Source: Caulobacter sp. X (GTDB lineage Bacteria > Pseudomonadota > Alphaproteobacteria > Caulobacterales > Caulobacteraceae). Taken from it: a stretch of DNA of 64,000 bases. Numbering within the stretch: the first letter of the stretch is position 1; each line of letters starts with the position of its first letter. A program made the position numbers and the translations under genes. The notes under the pieces are model-generated. The model was given only the letters and a program-made list of their open reading frames with translations, had not been told where the DNA came from and did no database searches. This document shows, in pieces, positions 17,883 through 26,171 of the stretch. Location of the stretch: contig NZ_PEGF01000002.1 of assembly GCF_002742635.1 (NCBI RefSeq), positions 124,001 to 188,000 on the forward strand, in the 5' to 3' direction.

Positions 17883-18171
17883 CGGCGCGCTTGCGGGCGC
17901 GCAGGAACAGCACGGCCATCACCGCGAAGGCGCCGGCCGGGATCGTGGCCCTGTAGAAGCCCGGCTGCGAGCCTGGCAGCAGGTTGATCGCCCACGGGAT
18001 GAAGCCCCACCGGCCGGTCGTCTGCTCCATCCAGAACGCCCCGACGCCGACGAAGCACATCACCGCCCAGACAGGGCGGAACTTCAGGCCCCGGTCGCGC
18101 AGGACGAAGAACAGCGCGACGAACATTGGGATGGGCCAGGCGAGGGCGGCGGCGAGGCCTAGGGTCTGCAT
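17857..18171 (-). CDS. Small membrane protein, unknown
   Basis: 104 residues from ATG at 18171 (MQTLGLAAALAWPIPMFVAL). Three hydrophobic segments (about 1-22, 32-50 and 78-90) are separated by short charged loops, with the TGRWGFIPWAINLLPG loop near the middle. The C-terminal tail is arginine-rich and its last eight codons lie antisense to the end of the preceding dehydrogenase gene (26-bp overlap). I recognise no family. The upstream 72 bp separates it from the divergent DUF1801 gene. Confidence 0.6.
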   Translation of the reverse strand: MQTLGLAAALAWPIPMFVALFFVLRDRGLKFRPVWAVMCFVGVGAFWMEQTTGRWGFIPWAINLLPGSQPGFYRATIPAGAFAVMAVLFLRARKRAARTAPEGS

Positions 18172-18243
18172 GGGGGTTGGATAGCCGCGCCAAGGGCCAA
18201 GGTCGAGACTCGACACGCGCCCGGACTGGATCAATCTGTCCGC

Positions 18244-18642
18244 ATGAGCAGCCTGTTCAGGTTCTCCAGCGCGATGACGCAGCATCCCGAGGTCGAGGCC
18301 TGGTTGGCGGGGCGCGATCCGATGCGTGTCGTCGTGCGGCCCTGGTTCGACGTCATGCGCGGCCTGGGTCCGGATGTCCGGGAGCTGCTGCACGACGGCC
18401 ATCCGACGGCCTGTGTCGAGGACGCGGCCTTCGCCTATGTCGACGCCTTCAGCGCCCACGCCAGCATCGGCTTCTACGAAGGCGCGTCTCTGCCGGATCC
18501 GGCCCGCTTGCTCGAAGGCGGCGGAAAGCGAATGCGGCACGTGAAGCTGCGCTGGGGATCGCCTACGAACGAGGCGGCGCTGCGCGATTTGCTCATCGCG
18601 GCCTATGCCGACATGCGCGCGCGGGTCGACGCGGGGGAATAG
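18244..18642 (+). CDS. DUF1801 domain protein
   Basis: 132 residues. Family signatures are GFYEGASLPDPARLLEGGGKRMRHVKL near residues 80-105. DUF1801 (YdhG-like) proteins are small cytosolic proteins of unknown function. It starts at ATG 18244 with an in-frame second ATG at residue 11; upstream is the divergent small membrane gene. No operon partner, since yaaA begins 50 bp later with its own ATG. Confidence 0.85.
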   Translation: MSSLFRFSSAMTQHPEVEAWLAGRDPMRVVVRPWFDVMRGLGPDVRELLHDGHPTACVEDAAFAYVDAFSAHASIGFYEGASLPDPARLLEGGGKRMRHVKLRWGSPTNEAALRDLLIAAYADMRARVDAGE

Positions 18643-18692
18643 TCGCGCGGCGCCGCTAGCGAAGCCCGGTCGAAGGCTTTATCTCCCCGGCC

Positions 18693-19460
18693 ATGCTGAT
18701 GGTCATCTCGCCCGCCAAGTCGCTGGACTTCACCGCGCCCGCCCAGGCGCTGCCCATGACGACGCCTGAGCTGAAAGCCCAGATCGCCGAGCTGGCCAAG
18801 GTCACGCGCAAGCTGACCGCCGCCGACCTGAAGCGCCTGATGCACATCTCCGACGCCCTGGCCAAGCTGAACCGCGAACGGTTCCAGGCCTTCGATTCCG
18901 AGCTGGAAGACGGTCTGCAGGCGATCATCGCTTTCAACGGCGACGTCTATGCCGGGCTGGCCGCGCGCGAGCTGGACCGGGCCTCGCTGGAGTGGGCTCA
19001 GGACCATCTGCGGATCCTGTCGGGTCTCTATGGCGTGCTGCGCCCGTTCGACGCCCTGCAGCCCTATCGCCTGGAGATGGGCACGCGGCTGAAGACCAAG
19101 CGCGGCCATAACCTCTACGACTACTGGGGCGAGACGATCTCGCAGACCCTGAACGCGGCCGCCGCCGGCCACGCCGACCCGACGCTGGTGAACCTGGCCA
19201 GCCAGGAATATTTCGGCGCCGTGGACGCCAAGGCCCTGAAGCTGCCGGTCGTGACCTGCCACTTCAAGGAAGAGAAGCACGGCGAGCTGCGCGTGCTGGG
19301 CTTCTTCGCCAAGAAAGCGCGCGGGCGCATGGCGCGCTACGTGATCGACAACCGCATCGACCGCGTCGAGGGCCTGAAAGGCTTTGACCTGGACGGCTAT
19401 CGCTTCCAGCCGTCGCTCTCGACGGGCGCCGACTGGGTTTTCGCTCGCCCGCAGCCTTAA
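18693..19460 (+). CDS. yaaA: Peroxide stress protein YaaA (DUF328/UPF0246)
   Basis: 255 residues. Typical start MLMVISPAKSLDF, conserved QFDSELEDGLQ-type central region (FQAFDSELEDGLQAIIAFNGDVY), YGVLRPFDALQPYRLEMGT, and NLASQEYFGAV. In E. coli YaaA lowers intracellular free iron during peroxide stress and is in the OxyR regulon; whether that regulation holds here is not visible. The stop codon overlaps a 9-bp perfect dyad at 19459-19480. Confidence 0.95.
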   Translation: MLMVISPAKSLDFTAPAQALPMTTPELKAQIAELAKVTRKLTAADLKRLMHISDALAKLNRERFQAFDSELEDGLQAIIAFNGDVYAGLAARELDRASLEWAQDHLRILSGLYGVLRPFDALQPYRLEMGTRLKTKRGHNLYDYWGETISQTLNAAAAGHADPTLVNLASQEYFGAVDAKALKLPVVTCHFKEEKHGELRVLGFFAKKARGRMARYVIDNRIDRVEGLKGFDLDGYRFQPSLSTGADWVFARPQP

Positions 19461-19480
19461 ATTCATCTATCGATGAATTT
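19459..19480. promoter_or_regulatory. AT-rich dyad upstream of bdhA
   Basis: Perfect 9-bp arms AAATTCATC (19459-19467) and GATGAATTT (19472-19480), 4-base spacer, in an otherwise GC-rich region. Arms begin in the yaaA stop codon and lie about 80 bp upstream of the dehydrogenase start. No T-run follows, so an operator (TetR-like symmetry) is as likely as a terminator. Confidence 0.5.
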
Positions 19481-19557
19481 ATAACCGCTCGCCCTTCGCT
19501 GAGGCGAGCTATATGCTGCGCTGCAGCATCGTTAGGGCGTCATCCAGGAGCGCGCGA

Positions 19558-20355
19558 ATGGCCGTCGATTTCGGTTTGCAGGGGCAGGTCGCCATCGTCA
19601 CCGGCTCGACCAGCGGCATCGGACACGCCCTGGCCGACGCGCTCGCGGCCCAGGGCTGCAACATCGTCATGAACGGCCTGGGCGAAATGAACGCCATCGA
19701 GCGCGCCCGCTCGGAAATGGCCGAGAAGCACGGCGTCGAGGTGCTGTATCACGGCGCCGACATGACCAAGCCGATCGAGATCGCCGACATGGTCAAGGCC
19801 GCCAAGGCCGAGTTCGGCGAGCTGGACATCCTCGTGAACAACGCCGGCGTCCAGCATGTCGCGCCGATCGAGGACTTCCCGGACGACAAGTGGGACCTGA
19901 TCATCGCGATCAACCTGTCCTCGGCCTTTCACGCCACCAAGGCGGCGGTGCCGATCATGAAGGAGCAGGGGCGCGGGCGGATCGTCAACATCGCCTCGGC
20001 CCACGCCCTGGTCGCCTCGCCGTTCAAGTCGGCCTATGTCGCGGCCAAGCACGGGATCATGGGCCTGACCAAGACTGTCGCCCTCGAGGTCGCCACTCAC
20101 GGCATCACCTGCAACGCCATCTGCCCGGGTTTCGTAAAGACGCCTCTGGTCGAGGCCCAGATCGCCGACCAAGCCAAGGCGCGCGGCATTTCGGAAGAGG
20201 CGGTGATGAAGGACGTGATCCTGGCCGCCCAGCCGACCAAGCAGTTCGTCACCTTCGAACAGCTTTCGGGCATGCTGCTGTACCTGGTGTCGGACGCCGG
20301 CGCTTCGGCCAACGGCGCCGCTTTCCAGGTCGACGGCGGCTGGGTCGCGCAATAG
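19558..20355 (+). CDS. D-3-hydroxybutyrate dehydrogenase (SDR)
   Basis: Oxidises 3-hydroxybutyrate to acetoacetate with NAD, the first step in reusing polyhydroxybutyrate. 265 residues from ATG 19558 (AGGAG 9 bases upstream); the upstream frame to 19513 is non-coding-like. Cofactor motif TGSTSGIG (15-22), NNAGVQHVAPIEDFP, catalytic Ser in NIASAHALVAS and YxxxK in YVAAKHG, and the family C-terminus GAAFQVDGGWVAQ. The LEVATHGITCNAICPGFVKTPLVEAQI segment is characteristic of the HBDH family. It runs 9 bp into the patatin gene, suggesting an operon. Confidence 0.9.
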   Translation: MAVDFGLQGQVAIVTGSTSGIGHALADALAAQGCNIVMNGLGEMNAIERARSEMAEKHGVEVLYHGADMTKPIEIADMVKAAKAEFGELDILVNNAGVQHVAPIEDFPDDKWDLIIAINLSSAFHATKAAVPIMKEQGRGRIVNIASAHALVASPFKSAYVAAKHGIMGLTKTVALEVATHGITCNAICPGFVKTPLVEAQIADQAKARGISEEAVMKDVILAAQPTKQFVTFEQLSGMLLYLVSDAGASANGAAFQVDGGWVAQ

Positions 20356-20364
20356 GCTCGGCGG

Positions 20365-21426
20365 GTGCCCATCCCGCCCTTCACGCGTAAGAAGCCGACC
20401 GGCCGCGCCCTGAGTTTGGCGCTGCAGGGCGGCGGCGCGCACGGCGCGTTCGAATGGGGCGTGCTGGATCGCCTGCTCGAGGAAGAGGACCTGGAGATCC
20501 AGGCCGTCACAGCGGCCTCGGCCGGCGCCATGAACGCCGTCTGCCTGGCCCAGGGGATGCTCGACGACGGCAAGGCCGGGGCCAAGGCGCGGCTTGAGTC
20601 GTTCTGGCGGCAAGTGAACCGCGCCGGCGGCCGCAATGTCTTCGGCGACACCTCGATCTGGACCAGCGCCTTTTCCGGCGGCGTCGACTGGTGGAAGAAC
20701 ACCCCCGGCTGGCGGATGGCCGAGACCCTGGCGCTGTCGTTCAGCCCCTACGAGTTCAACCCGTTCAACCTGAACCCCCTGCACGACGTGCTGGAGGCCG
20801 AGGTCAAGTTCGAGCAGCTGCGCGAGCGCTCGCCGGTCAAGCTCTACATCTCGGCCACCGCGATCCACACCAGCAAGGCGCGGATCTTCCGCGAGACCGA
20901 GCTGACGGCGCGCCACATCATGGCCAGCGCCTGCCTGCCGCAGCTGTTCCAGGCGGTCGAGATCGACGGCGAGCCCTATTGGGACGGCGGCTTCCTGGCC
21001 AATCCGCCGTTGTGGCCGCTGTTCTACGAGGACACGCCCGACGACATCCTGATCGTCAGCCTCAATCCGTTCGTCCGCGAGGAAACGCCCAAGACGCCGG
21101 GCGAGATCATGGACCGGCTGAACGAGATCACCTTCAACGCGTCATTGGCCTCGGAGCTGCGGGCCATCGGCTTCGTGCAGAAGCTGCTGGACGAGGGGCT
21201 GCTGAAGGACAATGCGCGCGGCCGCTACCGCAAGATGCTGGTCCACGCCATCACCGCCGACAAGCCGCTGGCGGACCTGTCGCTGTCGACCAAGTTCAAC
21301 ACCGAGTGGAGTTTCCTGTCCGACCTGAAGGAGCGAGGGCGGACCGCCGCCGACGCCTGGCTGACAGACTGCGGGACCTGCATCGGCGTGAAGTCCAGCA
21401 TCGACCTGAAGGTCGGCTTCCCGTGA
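20365..21426 (+). CDS. Patatin-like phospholipase
   Basis: 353 residues from GTG 20365. Patatin fold features: oxyanion loop GGGAHGAFEWGVLD (about residues 22-35), nucleophile Ser in AASAGAMNA (the usual GxSxG reads AxSxG), and catalytic Asp in WDGGFLANPPL. Serine-aspartate acyl hydrolase, probably on phospholipid or PHB-granule-associated lipid. Linkage with 3-hydroxybutyrate dehydrogenase is frequent in proteobacteria and supports a PHB/lipid turnover role, which is inferred. It overlaps the Nudix gene by 4 bp (GTGA). Confidence 0.9.
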   Translation: MPIPPFTRKKPTGRALSLALQGGGAHGAFEWGVLDRLLEEEDLEIQAVTAASAGAMNAVCLAQGMLDDGKAGAKARLESFWRQVNRAGGRNVFGDTSIWTSAFSGGVDWWKNTPGWRMAETLALSFSPYEFNPFNLNPLHDVLEAEVKFEQLRERSPVKLYISATAIHTSKARIFRETELTARHIMASACLPQLFQAVEIDGEPYWDGGFLANPPLWPLFYEDTPDDILIVSLNPFVREETPKTPGEIMDRLNEITFNASLASELRAIGFVQKLLDEGLLKDNARGRYRKMLVHAITADKPLADLSLSTKFNTEWSFLSDLKERGRTAADAWLTDCGTCIGVKSSIDLKVGFP

Positions 21427-21845
21427 GCCCGCATCCCGTGCCAACCGTCGGCGTGGTCTGCCTGCGCGGCGACCAGGTGCTGCTGATCAAGCGCGGGACG
21501 CCGCCGCGTCTCCATCAATGGAGCCTGCCCGGCGGGCGGCTGGAATGGGGCGAGACCACGGCCGTCGCCGCGCTGCGGGAGCTGAAGGAAGAGACCGGCG
21601 TCGACGCCGAGCTGCTCGGGCTGATCGACGTGATCGACGGGGTGTTTCCGGCGCGGCCCGGCGGCGAGATCACCCGGCACTACGTGCTGATCGACTACGC
21701 CGCCCGCTGGACCGGCGGCGAGCCGGCGGCTGGCGATGACGCGGCCGACGCGCGGTTCGTCTCGCGGGACGAGGCGATGGCCCTGGTGGAGTGGGACGAG
21801 ACCCGTCGGGTGATCGCCGAGGCGTATGAGCGGTTTGCGCTTTAG
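21423..21845 (+). CDS. Nudix hydrolase
   Basis: 140 residues from GTG 21423 in the patatin stop (GTGA overlap). The complete Nudix box is visible: G, five residues, E, seven residues, RELKEETGV (from GGRLEWGETT). N-terminal VGVVCLRGDQVLLIKRG is typical of ADP-ribose/NTP-pyrophosphohydrolases (MutT/NudG-like). Substrate unknown. Part of the bdhA-patatin-nudix operon. Confidence 0.92.
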   Translation: MSPHPVPTVGVVCLRGDQVLLIKRGTPPRLHQWSLPGGRLEWGETTAVAALRELKEETGVDAELLGLIDVIDGVFPARPGGEITRHYVLIDYAARWTGGEPAAGDDAADARFVSRDEAMALVEWDETRRVIAEAYERFAL

Positions 21846-21980
21846 CGCCCCCTCCGTCTCGGCGCTGCGCGCCGATCCACCTCCCCCGTTTCACGAGGGA
21901 GGATGACGCTCCTCCCTCTCCTCACCCGCAAAGCGGGGGAGGTGGCGCGATGCGGAACGCATCGTGACGGAGGGGGCGCT
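21844..21980. repeat. Palindromic GC-rich intergenic repeat (copy 3)
   Basis: Perfect 15-bp outer arms agcgccccctccgtc (21844-21858) and gacggagggggcgct (21966-21980). Inner segments ctcccccgtttcacgagggagg and cctcacccgcaaagcgggggagg give further pairing. It lies between the Nudix and M50 genes and covers the first in-frame ATG of the latter. Confidence 0.85.
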
Positions 21981-22014
21981 TGCGTCAGCGCTTCATTCCC
22001 CCGACATCTTCAGC

Positions 22015-22776
22015 ATGAGCCTCATCGACGCCCCCGCGCCCCGCTTCTCCATCAGCCCCAACGCCCTGATCCTGCTCGCCGCCTGTATCGGCCTGGGCTG
22101 GGCCGTCGCCGCCCAGGTTCCGCGCGTTGGGATCATCACCTTCGCCTTCGTCGCCGCGGCCTGGGTGTTCAGTGTTGGAATCCACGAATTCGGCCACGCC
22201 CTGACGGCTTACAAGGCCGGCGACACGACCATCGTCGAGAAGGGCTACCTGACCCTCGATCCGTTGAAGTACTCGGACCTCGCCACGACGGTCGTCATTC
22301 CGCTGATCGCCCTGGCCCTGGGCGGCATCGGCTTTCCGGGCGGGGCGGTTTATCTGCGCGAGGACCTGATGCGCTCGCGCGGCTGGCGGTCCCTGGCCTC
22401 GCTGGCGGGGCCTCTAGGGACGCTGGTCGTGCTGATCGTGATCGCCGCCGCCCTGCCGTTCGTCGCGTCGCCGCCGCTTCGCCACGCCCTGGCGCTGCTG
22501 GCCTTCCTGCAGGCGACGGCCTTCGTGCTGAACCTGCTGCCGGTCCCGGGCCTGGACGGCTACGGCGTCATCCGGCCGTTCCTGCCCGATGGCGTCCGGG
22601 CGAGAATGATCAAGATCGAGCGGGTCGGCGTCCTGCTGCTGTTCGCCCTGATCTTCTTCGTCCCTGGCGTCAGCGACCTGATCTTCAAGTCGGCCCTGAC
22701 GGTCACCGACCTGCTCGGCGTGCCGCGGACGGCGATTGGCGACGGCTGGCGGACCTTCCACTTCTGGGGGTCTTGA
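22015..22776 (+). CDS. M50 family site-2-type membrane metalloprotease
   Basis: 253 residues. I use ATG 22015 (MSLIDAPAPRFSIS) because an upstream in-frame ATG lies within the repeat. Multi-pass membrane protein with the zinc motif HEFGH (about residue 58) in SVGIHEFGHALTAYKAG and the second active-site motif NLLPVPGLDGYGVIRP, the expected LDG region. This family cleaves in membrane-spanning helices; the substrate here is unknown. There is no PDZ domain, unlike RseP. An open RBS precedes the following SDR gene. Confidence 0.92.
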   Translation: MSLIDAPAPRFSISPNALILLAACIGLGWAVAAQVPRVGIITFAFVAAAWVFSVGIHEFGHALTAYKAGDTTIVEKGYLTLDPLKYSDLATTVVIPLIALALGGIGFPGGAVYLREDLMRSRGWRSLASLAGPLGTLVVLIVIAAALPFVASPPLRHALALLAFLQATAFVLNLLPVPGLDGYGVIRPFLPDGVRARMIKIERVGVLLLFALIFFVPGVSDLIFKSALTVTDLLGVPRTAIGDGWRTFHFWGS

Positions 22777-22838
22777 CCTTCGAGGCCTGATCGCCTCCCC
22801 TTCAAACAAGCGTTCAAGATAACAAGGGGAGGATCGCC

Positions 22839-23621
22839 ATGGCCTACGCGCCGTTCAATCTGTCGGGCAAGGTGGCCCTGGTCACCGGCGGCAATCGCGG
22901 CATTGGCCTTGGCATGGCCAAGGCGATGGCCCAGGCCGGCGCCGACATCGTCATCTGGGGCTCCAATCCCGAGCGCAACCAGGCCGCCGAGCAGGAACTC
23001 ACCCGGCTGGGCGTGCGGGTGAAGGCCCAGACGGTGGACGTCGCCGACGAAAGCCAGGTCGCCGAGGGCATGGAGGAGGCCGTCGCCGCCATGGGCCGGG
23101 TCGACGCCGTCTTCGCCAACGCCGGCATCGGCTACGGCTCGCCCTCATTCGTCGAGATGAAGACCGAGGTCTATCGCAAGGTGCTGTCGGTGAACCTGGA
23201 TGGCGTCTTCTTCACCCTGCGCGAGGCCTGCCGCCACATGGTTGAGCGGGCCAAGGCCGGGGATCCGGGCGGCTCGCTGGTCGGGATCGCCTCGCTGGCC
23301 GCGATCGAGGGCGCGGCGCGCAACGAGGCCTACGCCGCCACCAAGGGCGCGGTGATCTCGATGATCAAGTCCGTGGCCGTCGAGCATGCCCGCTACGGCG
23401 TCCGCGCCAACGCCATCCTGCCCGGCTGGATCGCCACCGACATGACCGCCGGGGCGCAGGGCAACAGCGCCTTCGCCGAGAAGGTCATTCCGCGTGTCCC
23501 CGCCCGCCGCTGGGGCGAGCCGGAAGACTTCGGCGGCATGGCCGTCTATCTGGCCTCGGACGCTTCGAGCTACCACTCCGGGACCACCATCGTCATCGAC
23601 GGCGGATACTCGATCTTCTAA
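22839..23621 (+). CDS. Short-chain dehydrogenase/reductase
   Basis: 260 residues, with RBS GGGGAGGA in the 15 bases upstream. Rossmann motif TGGNRGIG, NAG of ANAGIGYG, catalytic Ser in GIASLAAIEG, YxxxK in YAATKGA, and C-terminal GTTIVIDGGYSIF. Substrate not predicted. It is followed by a 138-bp non-coding stretch with two small inverted repeats (23634-23649 and 23655-23673). Confidence 0.9.
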   Translation: MAYAPFNLSGKVALVTGGNRGIGLGMAKAMAQAGADIVIWGSNPERNQAAEQELTRLGVRVKAQTVDVADESQVAEGMEEAVAAMGRVDAVFANAGIGYGSPSFVEMKTEVYRKVLSVNLDGVFFTLREACRHMVERAKAGDPGGSLVGIASLAAIEGAARNEAYAATKGAVISMIKSVAVEHARYGVRANAILPGWIATDMTAGAQGNSAFAEKVIPRVPARRWGEPEDFGGMAVYLASDASSYHSGTTIVIDGGYSIF

Positions 23622-23759
23622 GCGATCGTTTCTTGGACTCTTCAGTCCAGTGAAACCCTATTGAAAACAGGGTCTTGTGGAATCCGCGCGGCGGTGAGAA
23701 GCTTCCCCTCTGGCAGCCTGGACATCAGATTTGGGCGCCGACGAGGAAACGAGAAAACG

Positions 23760-23897
23760 ATGACGCCACAAGACGTTGTCAGCCTGGCGCCGCCGCGCGG
23801 CTTCCTGATGATGCTGGCCCTGGCCTTCACCGGCATGATGGCGTGCTTCTGGACGCACGACACCGACGTCGAGACCGCGCTGGTCAAGCGAGACTAG
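23760..23897 (+). CDS. Small single-helix protein, 45 aa
   Basis: Starts at ATG 23760 with GAGG about 13 bases upstream, which is weak. It encodes 45 residues: a short polar start (MTPQDVVSLAPPRGF), one hydrophobic segment (about 16-32, FLMMLALAFTGMMACFW) and an acidic/basic tail ending KRD. No homologue recognised. It lies 76 bases before the nitronate monooxygenase-like gene. Coding is plausible but uncertain. Confidence 0.45.
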   Translation: MTPQDVVSLAPPRGFLMMLALAFTGMMACFWTHDTDVETALVKRD

Positions 23898-23973
23898 CGG
23901 CCCTGCCCTCGCGGCAGGCTTGTGAGGCGGCGGTCCCGCCCTGATCCTTCCGGAAAACGAGGGAGGAACGGGC

Positions 23974-24939
23974 ATGGGCTTGCATACGCCGCTCTGCGAT
24001 CTTCTGGATATCGAACACCCGATCCTGCTGGCCGGCATGGGCGGCGTCTCCTACGCGCCCTTGGCGGCGGCCGTGTCTAACGCCGGCGGCTACGGCGTGC
24101 TGGGCATGGCCGGCACGTCGCCGGACTTCATCCGCGACCAGATGCGCGAGGTCCGCGCCCTGACCGACAAGCCGTTCGGCGTCGATCTGCTGGCGGCGAC
24201 TCCGGACGCTTTGACCGCCAGTGTCGAGGTGATCATCGAAGAAGGCGCCAGTTCCTTCATCGCGGGCCTGGGCGTGCCGTTGCCCATCATCGCGCGGCTG
24301 AAGGCGGCCGGTCTCAAGGTGATGGTCGTCTGCGGTGCGGTGAAGCACGCGGTGAAGGCGCAGGACGCCGGCTGCGACGCGGTGATCTGCCAGGGCGGCG
24401 AGGGCGGCGGGCATACGGGCCTCGTCGGCACGCTGCCGCTGGTCGCCCAGGCGGTCGAGGCCGTGCGGATCCCGGTCGTGGCGGCGGGCGGCCTGTATGA
24501 TGGACGGGGCCTGGCGGCGGCCCTGGCGCTGGGCGCGCAAGGCGTTTGGATGGGCACGCGCTTCATCGCCTCGGCCGAGGCGCACGCCGGCGACCTCTAT
24601 CGCCAGGCCGTGATCGCGGCGTCCGACGAGGACACCGTCCGCACTCGCTGCTACTCGGGCAAGCCGATGCGGGTGAAGAAGAACGCTTACGTCGAGGACT
24701 GGGAGGCGCGGCCCGCCGACATCCAGCCCTTCCCACACCAGGCCATGGTCTCGATCCGCAACGGCGCGATGGGCGGCATTGGCGGCCAGATCGACGGTCT
24801 GGATCCCGACAAGTCCTGCTTCGCCATGGGCCAGAGCGCCGGCGGGATCCATGACGCGCCGCCGGCCGGCGATATCGTCCGCCGACTGATGGCCGAGGCC
24901 GAGGCGGCGATGGACCGGGCCGCCGCGTATCGCGTCTGA
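23974..24939 (+). CDS. Nitronate monooxygenase-like FMN enzyme
   Basis: 321 residues. TIM-barrel with IEHPILLAGMGGVSYAPLAAAVSNAGGYGVLGM at the N-terminus, the QGGEGGGHTG phosphate-binding region at about 135-147, and AAGGLYDGRGLAAALALGAQGVWMGTRF, typical of the NMO/2-nitropropane dioxygenase family. Uses FMN to oxidise alkyl nitronates in characterised members; other members are enoyl reductase-like, so the substrate is open. RBS GGGAGG lies near 23960. Confidence 0.9.
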   Translation: MGLHTPLCDLLDIEHPILLAGMGGVSYAPLAAAVSNAGGYGVLGMAGTSPDFIRDQMREVRALTDKPFGVDLLAATPDALTASVEVIIEEGASSFIAGLGVPLPIIARLKAAGLKVMVVCGAVKHAVKAQDAGCDAVICQGGEGGGHTGLVGTLPLVAQAVEAVRIPVVAAGGLYDGRGLAAALALGAQGVWMGTRFIASAEAHAGDLYRQAVIAASDEDTVRTRCYSGKPMRVKKNAYVEDWEARPADIQPFPHQAMVSIRNGAMGGIGGQIDGLDPDKSCFAMGQSAGGIHDAPPAGDIVRRLMAEAEAAMDRAAAYRV

Positions 24940-24940
24940 C

Positions 24941-24967
24941 AATCCTCGCCCTAGCGGGGGAGGATTT
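24941..24967. repeat. Short palindrome copy between nmo and crp genes
   Basis: aatcctcgccctagcgggggaggattt forms a hairpin with the same agcgggggaggatt core as the repeat at 51836. It separates two convergent genes and probably acts as a terminator. Confidence 0.65.
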
Positions 24968-25726
24968 CTAGTCCGCGACCTTTGGCAGGATCCTGCGGAA
25001 GTGCGCTTCGACCGCGTCGTGGCACTCGCAGGCGCGCTTCTCCAGGCCGGGTCGGTCCAGCACCTCCACGCGACCGCGACCGATATGGATCAGCCCGGAG
25101 TCCTGCAGCGCCCGCGCGACCGCGCTAATCGTCGTGCGCTGAACGCCCAGCATCTGGGCCAGGGTCTCCTGGGTCAGGCGGATCGGCTCGTCGCCCGAGC
25201 GGTCATGGGCGAACAGCAGCCAGCGGCAGGCGCGCTGCTCGATCGGGTGCAGGGCGTTGCAGGCGGTCACCTGCATCATCTGGGCGATGAAGACGTCAGC
25301 GTATCGGTCGAACAGGTCCGCCACGACCGCCGAGCGGCTCTTGACCTCTTCCAGCCGCGCGGTGGGAACGCAGAAGGCGTGACCCGGCACGCGCACCACG
25401 GCGCGGCCATAGGCGGGCTTGAAGCCGGCGCTGACCATGCCGCCGATCGCGCCTTCATGGCCGATGCTGGCGGCCTCGATCTCCTGGCCGTCCGAGGTGA
25501 CGACCAGCAGCGAGGCCTGGGTCGGGCCGCAGGGCAGATAGGTGTGCTCGACGTCCTCGCCGGCGTCGAACAGGACCTCGTCCTGTGGCAGGTCGACCAG
25601 GATCAGATAGGGCGACAGGGCTTCCAACGCCTCCGGTCGCAGGGCGGCCAGCAGACGGTTGGCGGAGAAGGGCGGGGCGTCTTCGCTCCCGGCGGCTCCC
25701 CGAGAAAGACGGGCGGCAACTGACAT
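24968..25726 (-). CDS. Crp/Fnr family transcription regulator
   Basis: 252 residues from ATG at 25726, chosen because GGAGG lies about 6 bases upstream on the minus strand; an extra ten codons upstream are in frame. N-terminal cyclic-nucleotide-type beta-barrel domain (about 35-150) has no four-cysteine iron-sulfur set. The C-terminal winged helix (about 180-235) shows the classical LTQETLAQMLGVQRTTISAVARALQDSGLI recognition segment. The effector is not predicted. Divergent from nothing nearby; a small ORF lies upstream on the same strand. Confidence 0.9.
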   Translation of the reverse strand: MSVAARLSRGAAGSEDAPPFSANRLLAALRPEALEALSPYLILVDLPQDEVLFDAGEDVEHTYLPCGPTQASLLVVTSDGQEIEAASIGHEGAIGGMVSAGFKPAYGRAVVRVPGHAFCVPTARLEEVKSRSAVVADLFDRYADVFIAQMMQVTACNALHPIEQRACRWLLFAHDRSGDEPIRLTQETLAQMLGVQRTTISAVARALQDSGLIHIGRGRVEVLDRPGLEKRACECHDAVEAHFRRILPKVAD

Positions 25727-25794
25727 GGAAACCTCCGTGACCGTGCTTAAGCGCACAGCTCACGGCTTAGTTTCCGAAGCTCTCCAAAGACGCC

Positions 25795-26004
25795 CTAGCT
25801 GAGGGTCCTGGGGTGGGGCAGGACCCAGTCGTCTTCCTGCTCGTGCATGACGACCGGAAGGCCCAGGCCAGCAGGGTGTTCGGCCAGTCGAAGCGCCGCG
25901 GCCCGGGCCGCGTCACGCGTCTCGTAAGCGCCGAAACGCAGGTAGTCGCCGATGATCGACCAGTGGTCTCCAACGCGGACAACGCCGTAATGCACCTCAG
26001 TCAT
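25795..26004 (-). CDS. Small DUF2188-like protein
   Basis: 69 residues with a very strong RBS (AAGGAGGT on the minus strand, about 7 bases before the ATG at 26004). Sequence MTEVHYGVVRVGDHWSIIGD then a short helix DAARAAALRLAEHP and HEQEDDWVLPHP resembles small hypothetical proteins with a predicted beta-beta-alpha-beta fold, of the DUF2188 kind. Function unknown. Confidence 0.7.
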   Translation of the reverse strand: MTEVHYGVVRVGDHWSIIGDYLRFGAYETRDAARAAALRLAEHPAGLGLPVVMHEQEDDWVLPHPRTLS

Positions 26005-26171
26005 GGGTAGACCTCCTTGCAGTATCCACAGGGAACCCCCGATTAACGATTATCGCAAGTCCTTTATCGCCAACGCTTTTTTGACACCGGTGGACTCTTT
26101 ATCCCCAAGGCGGCGAAGATTTGTCCGTGGTCGGGTGACAAGGCGGCCTTTGATTGGCGATAACCGGCGGC

